From: an uncultured Clostridia bacterium
Lineage (GTDB): Bacteria; Bacillota; Clostridia; TANB77; CAG-508
Direction of reading: 5' to 3'
NCBI GenBank assembly: GCA_944386385.1
Contig: CALXAV010000010.1
Span: forward strand, 1-63,930
Length of the DNA: 63,930 nt
The first letter of the stretch is position 1, and every line of letters begins with the position of its first letter. The position numbers and the translations under genes were made by a program. Positions 17,142 through 25,480 of the stretch are shown here, in pieces. Below the pieces are notes generated by a model. It saw only the letters and a list, made by a program, of their open reading frames with translations. It was not told the origin of the DNA and did no database searches.

Positions 17142-18449
17142 TTAATATCCAGGTTTTTTCAATAATTTGAACATATTCTTTTTATATTCTTCTACTCCTG
17201 GTTGGTCAAACGGATTTATTCCCAATATACTTCCTGACATAGCGCATGTTTTTTCAAAAAAATATATTAACTCTCCTAAATTTTCTTCATCTAATTTATT
17301 CATCTTAATCGCAATATTTGGAACATCTCCTGATACATGTGCTTCTATAGTTCCTTCCATCGCTTTTTTATTTACAAAATCTAATGTTTTTCCTGCTAAA
17401 TAATTTAATCCATCTAAATTATCATCATCTGGATTTATAGTAATATCTGATTTTGGTTCTTCTACATACACAACAGTCTCAAATAGATTTCTTCTTCCTT
17501 GTTGTATATATTGTCCCATTGAGTGCAAATCTGTTGTATTATCAACTCCTGCAGGGAATATTCCTTTATTATCTTTTCCTTCACTTTCACCAAATAATTG
17601 CTTCCACCATTCTGTAAAATAATGCATTTTTGGTTCATAATTTACTAATATTTCTGTATTTTTATCTTGTTTATATAATATATTTCTAGCAACAGCATAT
17701 TGATAACATTCGTTATATTTTAAATTAGGATCATTATATCTATCTTGTGCAATTTTTGCACCTTCCATTAATTTCGTTATATCAATTCCTGCTACCGCAA
17801 TTGGAAGTAATCCTACGGCTGTTAATACAGAATATCTTCCCCCAACATTATCTGGAACTACAAATTCTTCATATCCTTCTTTGTCAGAAAGTGTTTTTAA
17901 TGCTCCTCTTTCTTTATCTGTTGTTGCATAAATTCTACTTCTTGCTTCATCTATTCCATATTTATTCTCTAGTATTTCTCTAAATACTCTAAACGCAACT
18001 GCAGGTTCTGTTGTTGTTCCTGATTTTGATATTACATTTATAGAAAAATCTTTATTAGCAACATATTCTATTAATTCATTCATATAATTAGGACTTAAAT
18101 TATTTCCTACATATAAAATTTGTGGATATTTTCTTTGTCTTGTTGGAAGCAAATTGTTAAAAGAGCTTGTTAATGCTTCTATTACTGCTCTTGCTCCTAA
18201 ATATGACCCACCTATTCCTATTACTAATAATACATCAGATTCTTTTTTTATTTTCTTTGCTGCTTTCTTTATTCTTTTAAATTCTTCTTTATCATAATTT
18301 GTTGGAAGTTCAAGCCAGCCAACAAAATCCTTATCATCACTTGCTCTTCTATGTAAATCCTTATGGATATTTTCTACTCGTTCCTTATATTCCATTATAC
18401 TTTTCATTGTTATTCCGCTATTCTTTAAGTTTAAACTTATCTCTGCCAT
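17142..18449 (-). CDS. pgi: glucose-6-phosphate isomerase
   Basis: 435 residues. Interconverts glucose 6-phosphate and fructose 6-phosphate. Sugar-phosphate-binding motifs: [18 protein letters not shown] (about residue 77), [20 protein letters not shown], the [16 protein letters not shown] signature and the C-terminal [15 protein letters not shown] with the catalytic lysine. The length fits the short Firmicute isomerase. ATG at 18449 with AGAGGTG. Single gene; REP-like elements lie at both ends. Confidence 0.97.
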   Translation of the reverse strand: MAEISLNLKNSGITMKSIMEYKERVENIHKDLHRRASDDKDFVGWLELPTNYDKEEFKRIKKAAKKIKKESDVLLVIGIGGSYLGARAVIEALTSSFNNLLPTRQRKYPQILYVGNNLSPNYMNELIEYVANKDFSINVISKSGTTTEPAVAFRVFREILENKYGIDEARSRIYATTDKERGALKTLSDKEGYEEFVVPDNVGGRYSVLTAVGLLPIAVAGIDITKLMEGAKIAQDRYNDPNLKYNECYQYAVARNILYKQDKNTEILVNYEPKMHYFTEWWKQLFGESEGKDNKGIFPAGVDNTTDLHSMGQYIQQGRRNLFETVVYVEEPKSDITINPDDDNLDGLNYLAGKTLDFVNKKAMEGTIEAHVSGDVPNIAIKMNKLDEENLGELIYFFEKTCAMSGSILGINPFDQPGVEEYKKNMFKLLKKPGY

Positions 18450-18558
18450 ATACTTACACCTCTTCTTTCTCTAAAATTTTCCAGTTACATTATATACAAG
18501 TAATTCCTATAATTCAAGTTTTTAACTAAAGTTATTAAAGTTTTTTTGTAACAAAAAA

Positions 18559-18624
18559 GGGACGGGCTTTTTTTGTCTCAAGTTCACGTTTCTTTTCAGA
18601 ATGAGACAAAATTTCCCCGTCCCC
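18559..18624. repeat. REP-like element with GGGACGGG ends
   Basis: 66-bp inverted repeat: GGGACGGG (18559-18566) pairs with CCCCGTCCC at the far end, and GTCTCA pairs internally with TGAGAC. It directly abuts the spoIIP stop codon and may act as its terminator (T-rich arms). Confidence 0.7.
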
Positions 18625-19821
18625 TTATTGTATCACTTCATGCATTACCGCCGCTAAATATTTCATACTTGTTAAGCACTGGTCTAATGTATTTCCTGTT
18701 GCTCCAACTTCAATTATGCTTGCATATTTTCCTGTATGTTGATTATATCTTGATTTTGTTAACATCATTGTTTTAAATAGTCCTGGATACATTTCATTTG
18801 CTCTTGCCTGAACTTTTATTGCAAATTTCAAATTTTCTCTCCAATTTGGGTGCCATAATCCACCTGCATCTGTTCCTATAACAAACATTAATTGTGCTGC
18901 TTCTTCATCACCTATTTTTACAGTTGGTGCATAATCACTTCTTGAACCTATTGCATCTCTATGTACATCTATTATTATATCACTAGGCGTTGTTTGCAAA
19001 ATATTTTCTACTGTTTTTAAAGAACGTGTATAAGAACCATTATATGCTGGATAATCATGATAATCTGTATTATGTACAACATTATAATTGTATTGTTTTA
19101 AATATGTTTCCAATTCTGTTCCAACTCTTGTCACTGTAAAGTTTAAATCCGTTGTTCTATAGTTTCCTGTTGGCGTATATGGATATTTTTCACTTACTGT
19201 ATAGCTTTCACAGCTATGAGTATGGAACAATATAATATTTTTATTATCAATTGTAAGGTCATTAGTGTTAAACATATCCTCAGTTATTTGATAATCTGTT
19301 TCATTTTTTATTTTAACACTTCCTATATTTGTATTGCTACCATCACTTATAGGATTTTGGGTTATTACTTCTGTTTGAACTCCTGCATTTGCTACTGCAC
19401 TATTTTCATTATTTTCTTTATCTTCTTCTTGATTATTATTTTCATTATTTTGACTCACTTCTTCTGAAGTCTTATTTTTTTCAATATCTTCCATTCCTTT
19501 AATAGAACTTATCTGAGTTCCTAGCATCATCTGTAAAACACTTTCATCTTGATTTGCATCATCCTCTTTTGCTATATCTTTATATTCTTTATTTACATTA
19601 GAAACTACAGGTATTGTTTGATCTAATGCATATAACATACTGTTTTCTGTAAAAAGACTTATTCCCTTTTCCATTTTTTGAAGTATATTGTTACTGCTAC
19701 TATTATTATCACCACTTTTTTCCAAACCTTTACTTACAAAAAAAATCACTAATCCTGTTATCATAATCCCCATAAAGTATTTTAAAATATCTTTCAATTT
19801 TAATACTGCAACATTAAACAT
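18625..19821 (-). CDS. spoIIP: stage II sporulation protein P
   Basis: 398 residues. Peptidoglycan amidase/endopeptidase of the SpoIIDMP engulfment complex acting in the septal space during endospore formation. N-terminal membrane helix (YFMGIMITGLVIFFVSK, about 15-31), a long Asn/Glu-rich linker (about 110-170), then the SpoIIP catalytic domain. Zinc ligands: HTHSCESY (about residue 200), IIDVHRDAIGSR, and the glutamate in IIEVGATGNT. Start with AAGGAG. It implies a spore-forming host or recent spore-forming ancestry. Confidence 0.95.
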   Translation of the reverse strand: MFNVAVLKLKDILKYFMGIMITGLVIFFVSKGLEKSGDNNSSSNNILQKMEKGISLFTENSMLYALDQTIPVVSNVNKEYKDIAKEDDANQDESVLQMMLGTQISSIKGMEDIEKNKTSEEVSQNNENNNQEEDKENNENSAVANAGVQTEVITQNPISDGSNTNIGSVKIKNETDYQITEDMFNTNDLTIDNKNIILFHTHSCESYTVSEKYPYTPTGNYRTTDLNFTVTRVGTELETYLKQYNYNVVHNTDYHDYPAYNGSYTRSLKTVENILQTTPSDIIIDVHRDAIGSRSDYAPTVKIGDEEAAQLMFVIGTDAGGLWHPNWRENLKFAIKVQARANEMYPGLFKTMMLTKSRYNQHTGKYASIIEVGATGNTLDQCLTSMKYLAAVMHEVIQ

Positions 19822-19890
19822 ATTTTTCTCCTTATCTTACGTTATTATATTTATATATATGCGATAGAAAAAAAATTATGTTTAAAGCAA

Positions 19891-19920
19891 AAAAAATCCG
19901 GTAATATTACCGAATTTTTT
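19891..19920 (-). terminator. terminator of the 112-aa membrane gene
   Basis: Perfect palindrome CGGTAATATTACCG (19899-19912) flanked by A6T and AT6, giving a T-run of eight on the minus strand. Confidence 0.8.
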
Positions 19921-19925
19921 ATTTT

Positions 19926-20264
19926 TTAAACTTTTCTCCAGAACCAATCCAAGCTATCGTCAAGACTTTTCTTTCCTGTTGCTTTTGTCTCTATATCATC
20001 TACCCATAGATATGAGAAGAATGAAATGAATACAAATATAAAGTCTATAACAATACATCTTGATAATGTTGATATCATATATCTATATTCCTCAGATAAA
20101 GTAGCAACTTGTGCTACGTGTATAATTAATATTATTAGATAAGCAAACAATATAAGTGCACCTATCATACTCTTTTTAACTTCTTGGGCTAAAAATATTA
20201 ATAATACAGTCGCTGCAAGCATTAATAATAATGTTAGTGGGTTTGATATATCAAATATAAACAT
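19926..20264 (-). CDS. 112-aa integral membrane protein
   Basis: Three to four hydrophobic helices (PLTLLLMLAATVLLIFLAQE; MIGALILFAYLIILIIHVAQ; CIVIDFIFVFISFFSYLWV), then a short cytosolic tail with WFWRKV. I do not recognise the family. Start ATG after CGGAGGGG. Own terminator downstream; it lies between spoIIP and glmM, 115 bp after glmM. No charged motif or cysteine pair suggests activity. Confidence 0.65.
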   Translation of the reverse strand: MFIFDISNPLTLLLMLAATVLLIFLAQEVKKSMIGALILFAYLIILIIHVAQVATLSEEYRYMISTLSRCIVIDFIFVFISFFSYLWVDDIETKATGKKSLDDSLDWFWRKV

Positions 20265-20378
20265 TTTCTCCCCTCCGTTTTCTTTGGTTTGTTTACTTAA
20301 TCATAACATTAATTATTACATTAATCAACATTTTTATATTACTTTTATATTACATTTTAGTTACAATATTTTATATTA

Positions 20379-21743
20379 TTATTTTAATTTCTCTTCTATT
20401 AAACTTGCTATTTCTTGTGCTTTTTTAGTTATATATTCTTGGTCTTCTCCTTCTATCATAACCCTTACTAACGGTTCTGTTCCTGAGGCCCTGATTAATA
20501 CTCTTCCATTTCCCGCAAATTCTTTTTCTAATTTTTCTATTGCTCCTTTTATTTCTTCGTCATTATCATAATCATATTTCTTATCAGCATTTACTTTTGC
20601 ATTTATTAATATTTGTGGATATAATTTTACAATACTTGCAAGTTCTGAAACTTTTTTACCTTCTTCTAATATTGATTTTATTAACATTAATGAAGTTAAT
20701 ATTCCATCTCCTGTTGGATTGTAATCAAGTAAAATCACATGTCCTGATTGCTCTCCACCTAAGTTGAATCCATCTTTTAACATTTCTTCTAATACATATC
20801 TATCTCCAACTTTTGTTTGTAGTAATTCTAAACCGTTATCTCTTGCATATTTATTTAGCCCTAAATTACTCATTACTGTTGCAACTATTGTATCTTTATT
20901 TAATTTTCCTTTTTTTCTTAAATTTTGAGATATTATTGCAAGTAATTTATCTCCATCAATTTCATTTCCCTTTTCATCAACTGCTAAACATCTATCTCCA
21001 TCACCATCATATGCAACACCTAAAGATAATCCATTTTCTACTACATATTTCTTTAATCCATCAAGATGTGTTGAACCGCAATTTTCATTAATATTTACTC
21101 CATTTGGCTTATTATTTATTATTTTATATCTTATGCCTAAGGCTTTAAATACTTTTTCTGCAACAACTGATGTTGCACCATTTGCTGTATCTAAAGCTAC
21201 AACAAAATCATCTCTATTATATTTTTCTATATCATCGTCAAAGTTCTTTCTAAAGAAATATACATACTCATCTATTAAATCTAGAGCATATTCTGATACT
21301 CCAATTTTATCATTTACTGCTTTTAATTCATCTAGTTTTCCAGATTCCATAACTTCTTCTATTTCTTCTTCTAAACTATCTGGTATTTTCATTCCTTTGT
21401 TACTAAAATATTTTATTCCATTGAATTCATATGTATTATGTGATGCAGAGATTACAACACTTGCATCTGCTTTTAATTTTCTTGTTAAATATGCTACTGC
21501 TGGAGTTGGAATTACACCTAATAGTTTAACATTTGCTCCATAACTTAAAAATCCTGCAACCATCGCACTTTCTATTAATGTTCCAGAAATACGTGTATCT
21601 CTTCCAATTAAAATTACAGGTGTATGGTCTGAATGTTTTGATAACACATAAGCTCCTGCTTTTGCTACCTTATAAACCAACTCAGGTGTTAACTCAGTAT
21701 TTGCTATTCTTCTAATACCATCTGTTCCAAAATATTTTCTCAT
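20379..21743 (-). CDS. glmM: phosphoglucosamine mutase
   Basis: 454 residues. Converts glucosamine 6-phosphate to glucosamine 1-phosphate for UDP-GlcNAc, hence for peptidoglycan and the neighbouring surface polysaccharide. RKYFGTDGIRRIAN at the N-terminus, active-site phosphoserine loop VVISASHNTYEFNGIK (about residue 100), metal loop YDGDGDRCLAVD (about residue 245), sugar loop GGEQSGHVI and phosphate-binding RASGTEPLVRVM. Start with GGAAGG. The capsule genes end 27 bp upstream, so glmM may be transcribed with them. Confidence 0.97.
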   Translation of the reverse strand: MRKYFGTDGIRRIANTELTPELVYKVAKAGAYVLSKHSDHTPVILIGRDTRISGTLIESAMVAGFLSYGANVKLLGVIPTPAVAYLTRKLKADASVVISASHNTYEFNGIKYFSNKGMKIPDSLEEEIEEVMESGKLDELKAVNDKIGVSEYALDLIDEYVYFFRKNFDDDIEKYNRDDFVVALDTANGATSVVAEKVFKALGIRYKIINNKPNGVNINENCGSTHLDGLKKYVVENGLSLGVAYDGDGDRCLAVDEKGNEIDGDKLLAIISQNLRKKGKLNKDTIVATVMSNLGLNKYARDNGLELLQTKVGDRYVLEEMLKDGFNLGGEQSGHVILLDYNPTGDGILTSLMLIKSILEEGKKVSELASIVKLYPQILINAKVNADKKYDYDNDEEIKGAIEKLEKEFAGNGRVLIRASGTEPLVRVMIEGEDQEYITKKAQEIASLIEEKLK

Positions 21744-21769
21744 AAAATTACTTCCTTCCTACATAAACA

Positions 21770-22597
21770 TTATTTACTCTTTTTAGATTTCATTATGCCT
21801 TTTATTTTGCCTAAAGCATCATCTTTTGCAATCATAATTTTTTCCTTAAAATCTAATTTCATCATATGTGGTGTTTCTATATCTATTCTTTTGTTATGAA
21901 TTACTAAGTTTGGATTTGTTGTTGTTAATTCTTCTAGTTTTTCTTCTCCTATTAATGAATTTAGTTCTGATAATATTTGTGGTATTTTAGGATATATTGT
22001 ATTTTGTCTATGTACATCTGAGCCTAACATATGTATCATATTTCCTTCAAAGAATTTTCTTACAATCATTTGAGCTTTCTTTCCATATTGACCTATTATA
22101 CTACCATAGTTTGCTTGCATTAAAACTCCCTTTTCTACTAAATCATATACTAATTCTGGTTCTCTTTGCACAAAGCTATATCTTTCTGGATGTGCAAGAA
22201 TTGGTACTAATTTATATTGTTGCATTTCATATATTGTATCATATAAATTAAGTGGCTCTGCATTTAATGGTAATTCAAATAACACATAACTTGTATCATT
22301 GATTGTTGATGCTTTCCTATCCTCTAGTAATTTTATTATATTGTCTGACATATATATTTCATTTCCCAAAAATAAATTTATATCTATGTTTTTGGCCTGT
22401 AAATTTTCATAAATTGCCTTTACCCAAACTTCTCTTTCTGGTACATTTGTTTCATAATATCCTTCCATATAATGTGATGTTGATACAATTGCATCAAATC
22501 CTACATTTTTTGCTTCTCTTATAAGATTAAAAGTTTCATCTATACTTCTTGATCCATCATCGATATTAGGTAATATGTGTGAATGTATGTCTATCAT
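21770..22597 (-). CDS. CpsB/YwqE-type tyrosine-protein phosphatase (PHP family)
   Basis: 275 residues. Metal-dependent phosphatase that dephosphorylates the BY-kinase encoded just upstream. Metal ligands of the PHP fold: DIHSHILPNIDDGSRS (residues 3-18), STSHYMEGYY, the EI of LGNEIYMS, LAHPERYSF and GSDVHRQNT. Last of the cpsC-cpsD-cpsB trio (22-bp gap from cpsD). The start has AAAGGAG. Confidence 0.93.
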   Translation of the reverse strand: MIDIHSHILPNIDDGSRSIDETFNLIREAKNVGFDAIVSTSHYMEGYYETNVPEREVWVKAIYENLQAKNIDINLFLGNEIYMSDNIIKLLEDRKASTINDTSYVLFELPLNAEPLNLYDTIYEMQQYKLVPILAHPERYSFVQREPELVYDLVEKGVLMQANYGSIIGQYGKKAQMIVRKFFEGNMIHMLGSDVHRQNTIYPKIPQILSELNSLIGEEKLEELTTTNPNLVIHNKRIDIETPHMMKLDFKEKIMIAKDDALGKIKGIMKSKKSK

Positions 22598-22619
22598 TTC
22601 TTTCTCCTTTTGTCTATTA

Positions 22620-23630
22620 CTACTTTAATTTTTTCTTTTCTTCATCCAAATATTGATTTATTTGATTTAATATTTCTGTTGTTTTATCTAATGGTATTTC
22701 TTCATTTTTTATATTTATATTATTGGTTAGTGTTTCTAATGTATCTTGTTCTTCTTTAGTTTCTTTTTGTACTTCTTCTATTATATTATTACCAATTTCT
22801 TTTTCTTCCTCTTTTTCACTTTCTTCTATCTTTTCAAAAATAGGTTCTTTCTTTTCTATCATATTTGATGCTCTAGTATACATTTCTTTACTTGCACGCT
22901 TTGCTGCTCTAGATTTTGGTTTTGTATCAGCTAACGCTGTTGAACCATAATAATATGATTGCTCATATCTTTTGTCATCTATTGTAATTTTGTTTAGTAC
23001 TATTCCTGCTATTCTTCCACCTACATTTTTTATGTTTTTTACAACTCTTTTTAAATCTTCTTTTTTTGTTTCTTTACTTGCTGTTACTATTACTGTTGAA
23101 TCTACTATTCTCGTTAATATTAAAGAATCTGTTACTAATTGACTTGGTGTTCCGTCAAAAATTATTATGTCGAACATTTCTTTTAATTTTTCCATTAATT
23201 CTGTCATTTGATCTGAAATTAATAATTCAGATGGATTTGGTGGAACATTTCCAGCAGCTATTACAGATAAATTTTCTATATCAGTTTTTTGAATATAATC
23301 TGCTAAGTTATTTGAAGCTTCTCCCTCATCCCAATCTACTCCTGATAAATAATTTGATAGCCCTGGTCTTGGTGATACTCCAAATATTGAATATATTCTT
23401 CCTTTTCTCATATCAGCATCTATTACAACAACTTTTTTACCAGCTTGAGCAAATGTTACAGCTAAATTTGAGGCAGTCCAAGATTTTCCTTCCCCTGGTA
23501 ATGTTGATGTTATTAATATACTTTTTAATTTTCCTTTTGTGTTCATAAATTGGATATTTGTTCTTAATGTCCTAAAAACTTCTGAAATAGGAGATTTTGG
23601 ATCTAATTCTGTAACTAATTCTTTTTTCAT
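22620..23630 (-). CDS. BY-type tyrosine kinase CpsD-like
   Basis: 336 residues. Polysaccharide co-polymerase kinase partner that works with the CpsC-type membrane protein. Walker A STLPGEGKSWTASNLA (about residues 42-57), Walker A' VVVIDADMRKGR, Walker B IIIFDGTPS. After the ATPase core (about 220 residues) it has a long acidic Glu/Lys tail rather than the usual C-terminal tyrosine cluster. A YYYG occurs at about residue 205. Start overlaps the cpsC stop, so it is coupled. Confidence 0.92.
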   Translation of the reverse strand: MKKELVTELDPKSPISEVFRTLRTNIQFMNTKGKLKSILITSTLPGEGKSWTASNLAVTFAQAGKKVVVIDADMRKGRIYSIFGVSPRPGLSNYLSGVDWDEGEASNNLADYIQKTDIENLSVIAAGNVPPNPSELLISDQMTELMEKLKEMFDIIIFDGTPSQLVTDSLILTRIVDSTVIVTASKETKKEDLKRVVKNIKNVGGRIAGIVLNKITIDDKRYEQSYYYGSTALADTKPKSRAAKRASKEMYTRASNMIEKKEPIFEKIEESEKEEEKEIGNNIIEEVQKETKEEQDTLETLTNNINIKNEEIPLDKTTEILNQINQYLDEEKKKLK

Positions 23631-24340
23631 TATCTTTTTCCTCCTTTTCTCTTTTGTATTGCATTTTCATATACTGGTATTGACGCAATCACTGGGATTT
23701 TAAATTCCTTTTCTATATCTTCTGCTGTTTTTATAGTTGTATCTAACATATTAGCAATTAGCACATATATTACAGATACAACCAATCCAATAAATGCAAA
23801 TATTATTACATCTCTTTCATGATTGATGTTTGATGGTGAATTTTCAACTTCTGCTTCATCTACTACATGAACATTATTTATATTATATATTTCAGTAACT
23901 TTTTCTGTAAATACTTTTGCTGTCTCATTTGCTATTTTGGCTGACTCTGTTGCATCTTTAGTTGTTACTGATATTTCTATCACTTCAGTATCCTCAACTG
24001 AACTTACTTTTACATTATTTCTTAAGTTTTCCCATGAAATATCCATACCAAGGTTTGATATAACTTGACTTAATACATCTTTACTTCTAACTAACACACT
24101 ATATGTTGAGACTAATTTAGAGTTCAACGTTATATCTGTTGTTGTAATTGAATTTGCTGTTTCTTCTCCTCCACTTTCTGAACCTGCAAGCAATAATGTT
24201 GTTGAAGATGTATACATTGGTGTTGTAAATCCTACTGTATATATTACACCTAATGCTATAAATATTAGTACAATTAATATTATTTGTACTTTCTTACTCC
24301 AAAAAATGTTAAATAATTCTTTTAAATCTAATTCTTCCAT
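23630..24340 (-). CDS. Wzz/CpsC-type chain-length and kinase-activator protein
   Basis: 236 residues. Membrane helices near 18-38 (VQIILIVLIFIALGVIYTVGF) and 180-200 (VIIFAFIGLVVSVIYVLIANM) bracket an extracellular domain with the Wzz pattern (NLGMDISWENLRNNVKVSSV). The short C-terminal cytosolic tail (IPVIASIPVYENA) is the kinase-activating segment. Start after GGGGAGG. First gene of the trio, with its own promoter at 24377-24405. Confidence 0.92.
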   Translation of the reverse strand: MEELDLKELFNIFWSKKVQIILIVLIFIALGVIYTVGFTTPMYTSSTTLLLAGSESGGEETANSITTTDITLNSKLVSTYSVLVRSKDVLSQVISNLGMDISWENLRNNVKVSSVEDTEVIEISVTTKDATESAKIANETAKVFTEKVTEIYNINNVHVVDEAEVENSPSNINHERDVIIFAFIGLVVSVIYVLIANMLDTTIKTAEDIEKEFKIPVIASIPVYENAIQKRKGGKR

Positions 24341-24376
24341 TTTTCCTCCCCTATCTTTTGTATTTTATACTTTTAT

Positions 24377-24405
24377 AGTATACATTTAACTTCTTTTTTT
24401 TGCAA
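24377..24405 (-). promoter_or_regulatory. promoter of cpsC-cpsD-cpsB
   Basis: TTGCAA (24400-24405), 17-bp spacer, TATACT (24377-24382), about 40 nt before the cpsC start. Confidence 0.55.
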
Positions 24406-24532
24406 TATTTTTAAGAAAAAAAATCAAGATATTAATTATTGATAATTTTTCTCTAAAATTTATTAGCATAAACTTAATTGAGATATTGTTGTTCTATACA
24501 TTTACATTTTGTAATTCTCTTATAAATAAATC

Positions 24533-24564
24533 AACATCATCCGTAAAAAATCGCGGATGATGTT
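24533..24564. terminator. hairpin between cpsC and the cohesin-like gene
   Basis: Perfect 11-bp inverted repeat AACATCATCCG / CGGATGATGTT downstream (minus strand) of the cohesin-like gene. The T-run is better on the plus strand (ATTTTTTAG), so minus-strand termination is plausible but not certain. Confidence 0.55.
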
Positions 24565-24598
24565 ATTTTTTAGATTAATATTTATTTTATTCTTAATC

Positions 24599-25321
24599 TT
24601 AATATTTTATATCTCTTGATTTTATTTTAAAAACTATCATTGCAATAACTACTACTGCTATTGCTATTATTAATACATTTTTAATTCCAGCTGAAGGTAG
24701 TCTTGTTGAAGATGTTGTTCTATCTGTGTTTCCACCTTGTATAGTTGTTGTGTTTGTATTTGAATTTTCGTTTGTAGGTTCTTCTGCTAACACATTTTCT
24801 TCCTCATCTCCACTTCCTGGATTTTCTGGTGTTGGTACCTCTTCTGTGCCTCCTACTGTTACTGTAACTTCTCTATTAAATGTAAAATCATTTGTTCCAT
24901 CTGTTAATAATATATTGTTAAAATTAACTGTTCCACTTGTTCCTGGCTCTACTCCATCTTTTAATGTTAAAGTTATTTTTGCTATCTCTGTATTTGCTGT
25001 AGCTGTATTTATTTCTCCTACCAATGTTTTAGTACTATCCTCGTAACTTACTGTCCAACCATTTAATCCTTCTACTGCTATACTTTCAAATATATTCTCA
25101 TCATATGTAATAGTTCCTTCATATCCTAATGGAACTCCTTCTTCTATGTCTGTAAAACCTCCTAATGATAATGTTAATTCTACAGTATTAGCAGTCTCAT
25201 TTACTGTTGTTTCTCCTGTTATATTTAATTCTATATTTCCTGCTGCTAAACTATTTATTGTTCCCAATGTAATCATCATAATTATAATAAGTATTATTGT
25301 TAATATTTTCTTACTCAACAC
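24599..25321 (-). CDS. cohesin-like cell-surface protein with LPSAG sorting-like tail
   Basis: About 240 residues. Signal peptide (KILTIILIIIMMITLGTINSLAA), then a ~135-residue beta-sandwich with the cohesin pattern (ELNITGETTVNETANTVELT; GYEGTITYDENIF; AKITLTLKDGVEPGTSG). A Ser/Thr/Asn/Glu linker follows, then RLPSAG, a membrane helix (VLIIAIAVVVIAMIVFKI) and a basic end, resembling a sortase substrate tail. AAGGAAGGG lies just upstream of GTG 25321 and TTG 25318, so I prefer GTG; the in-frame ATG at 25339 would lie before the binding site. Upstream lies the dockerin-bearing protein, its likely partner. Confidence 0.75.
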   Translation of the reverse strand: MLSKKILTIILIIIMMITLGTINSLAAGNIELNITGETTVNETANTVELTLSLGGFTDIEEGVPLGYEGTITYDENIFESIAVEGLNGWTVSYEDSTKTLVGEINTATANTEIAKITLTLKDGVEPGTSGTVNFNNILLTDGTNDFTFNREVTVTVGGTEEVPTPENPGSGDEEENVLAEEPTNENSNTNTTTIQGGNTDRTTSSTRLPSAGIKNVLIIAIAVVVIAMIVFKIKSRDIKY

Positions 25322-25480
25322 AAATCCCTTCCTTTGCATTATTTTTTATTATCTTATCATTATTTGCTTTTTTCGACAACAATATCTATATTAAGCTTTT
25401 ATTACGTTTTTATTACAAAAATATTACAAAAGAACAAATTAGCATAAACTAACTTGTTCTTTTGTAACTTTTTACAATTA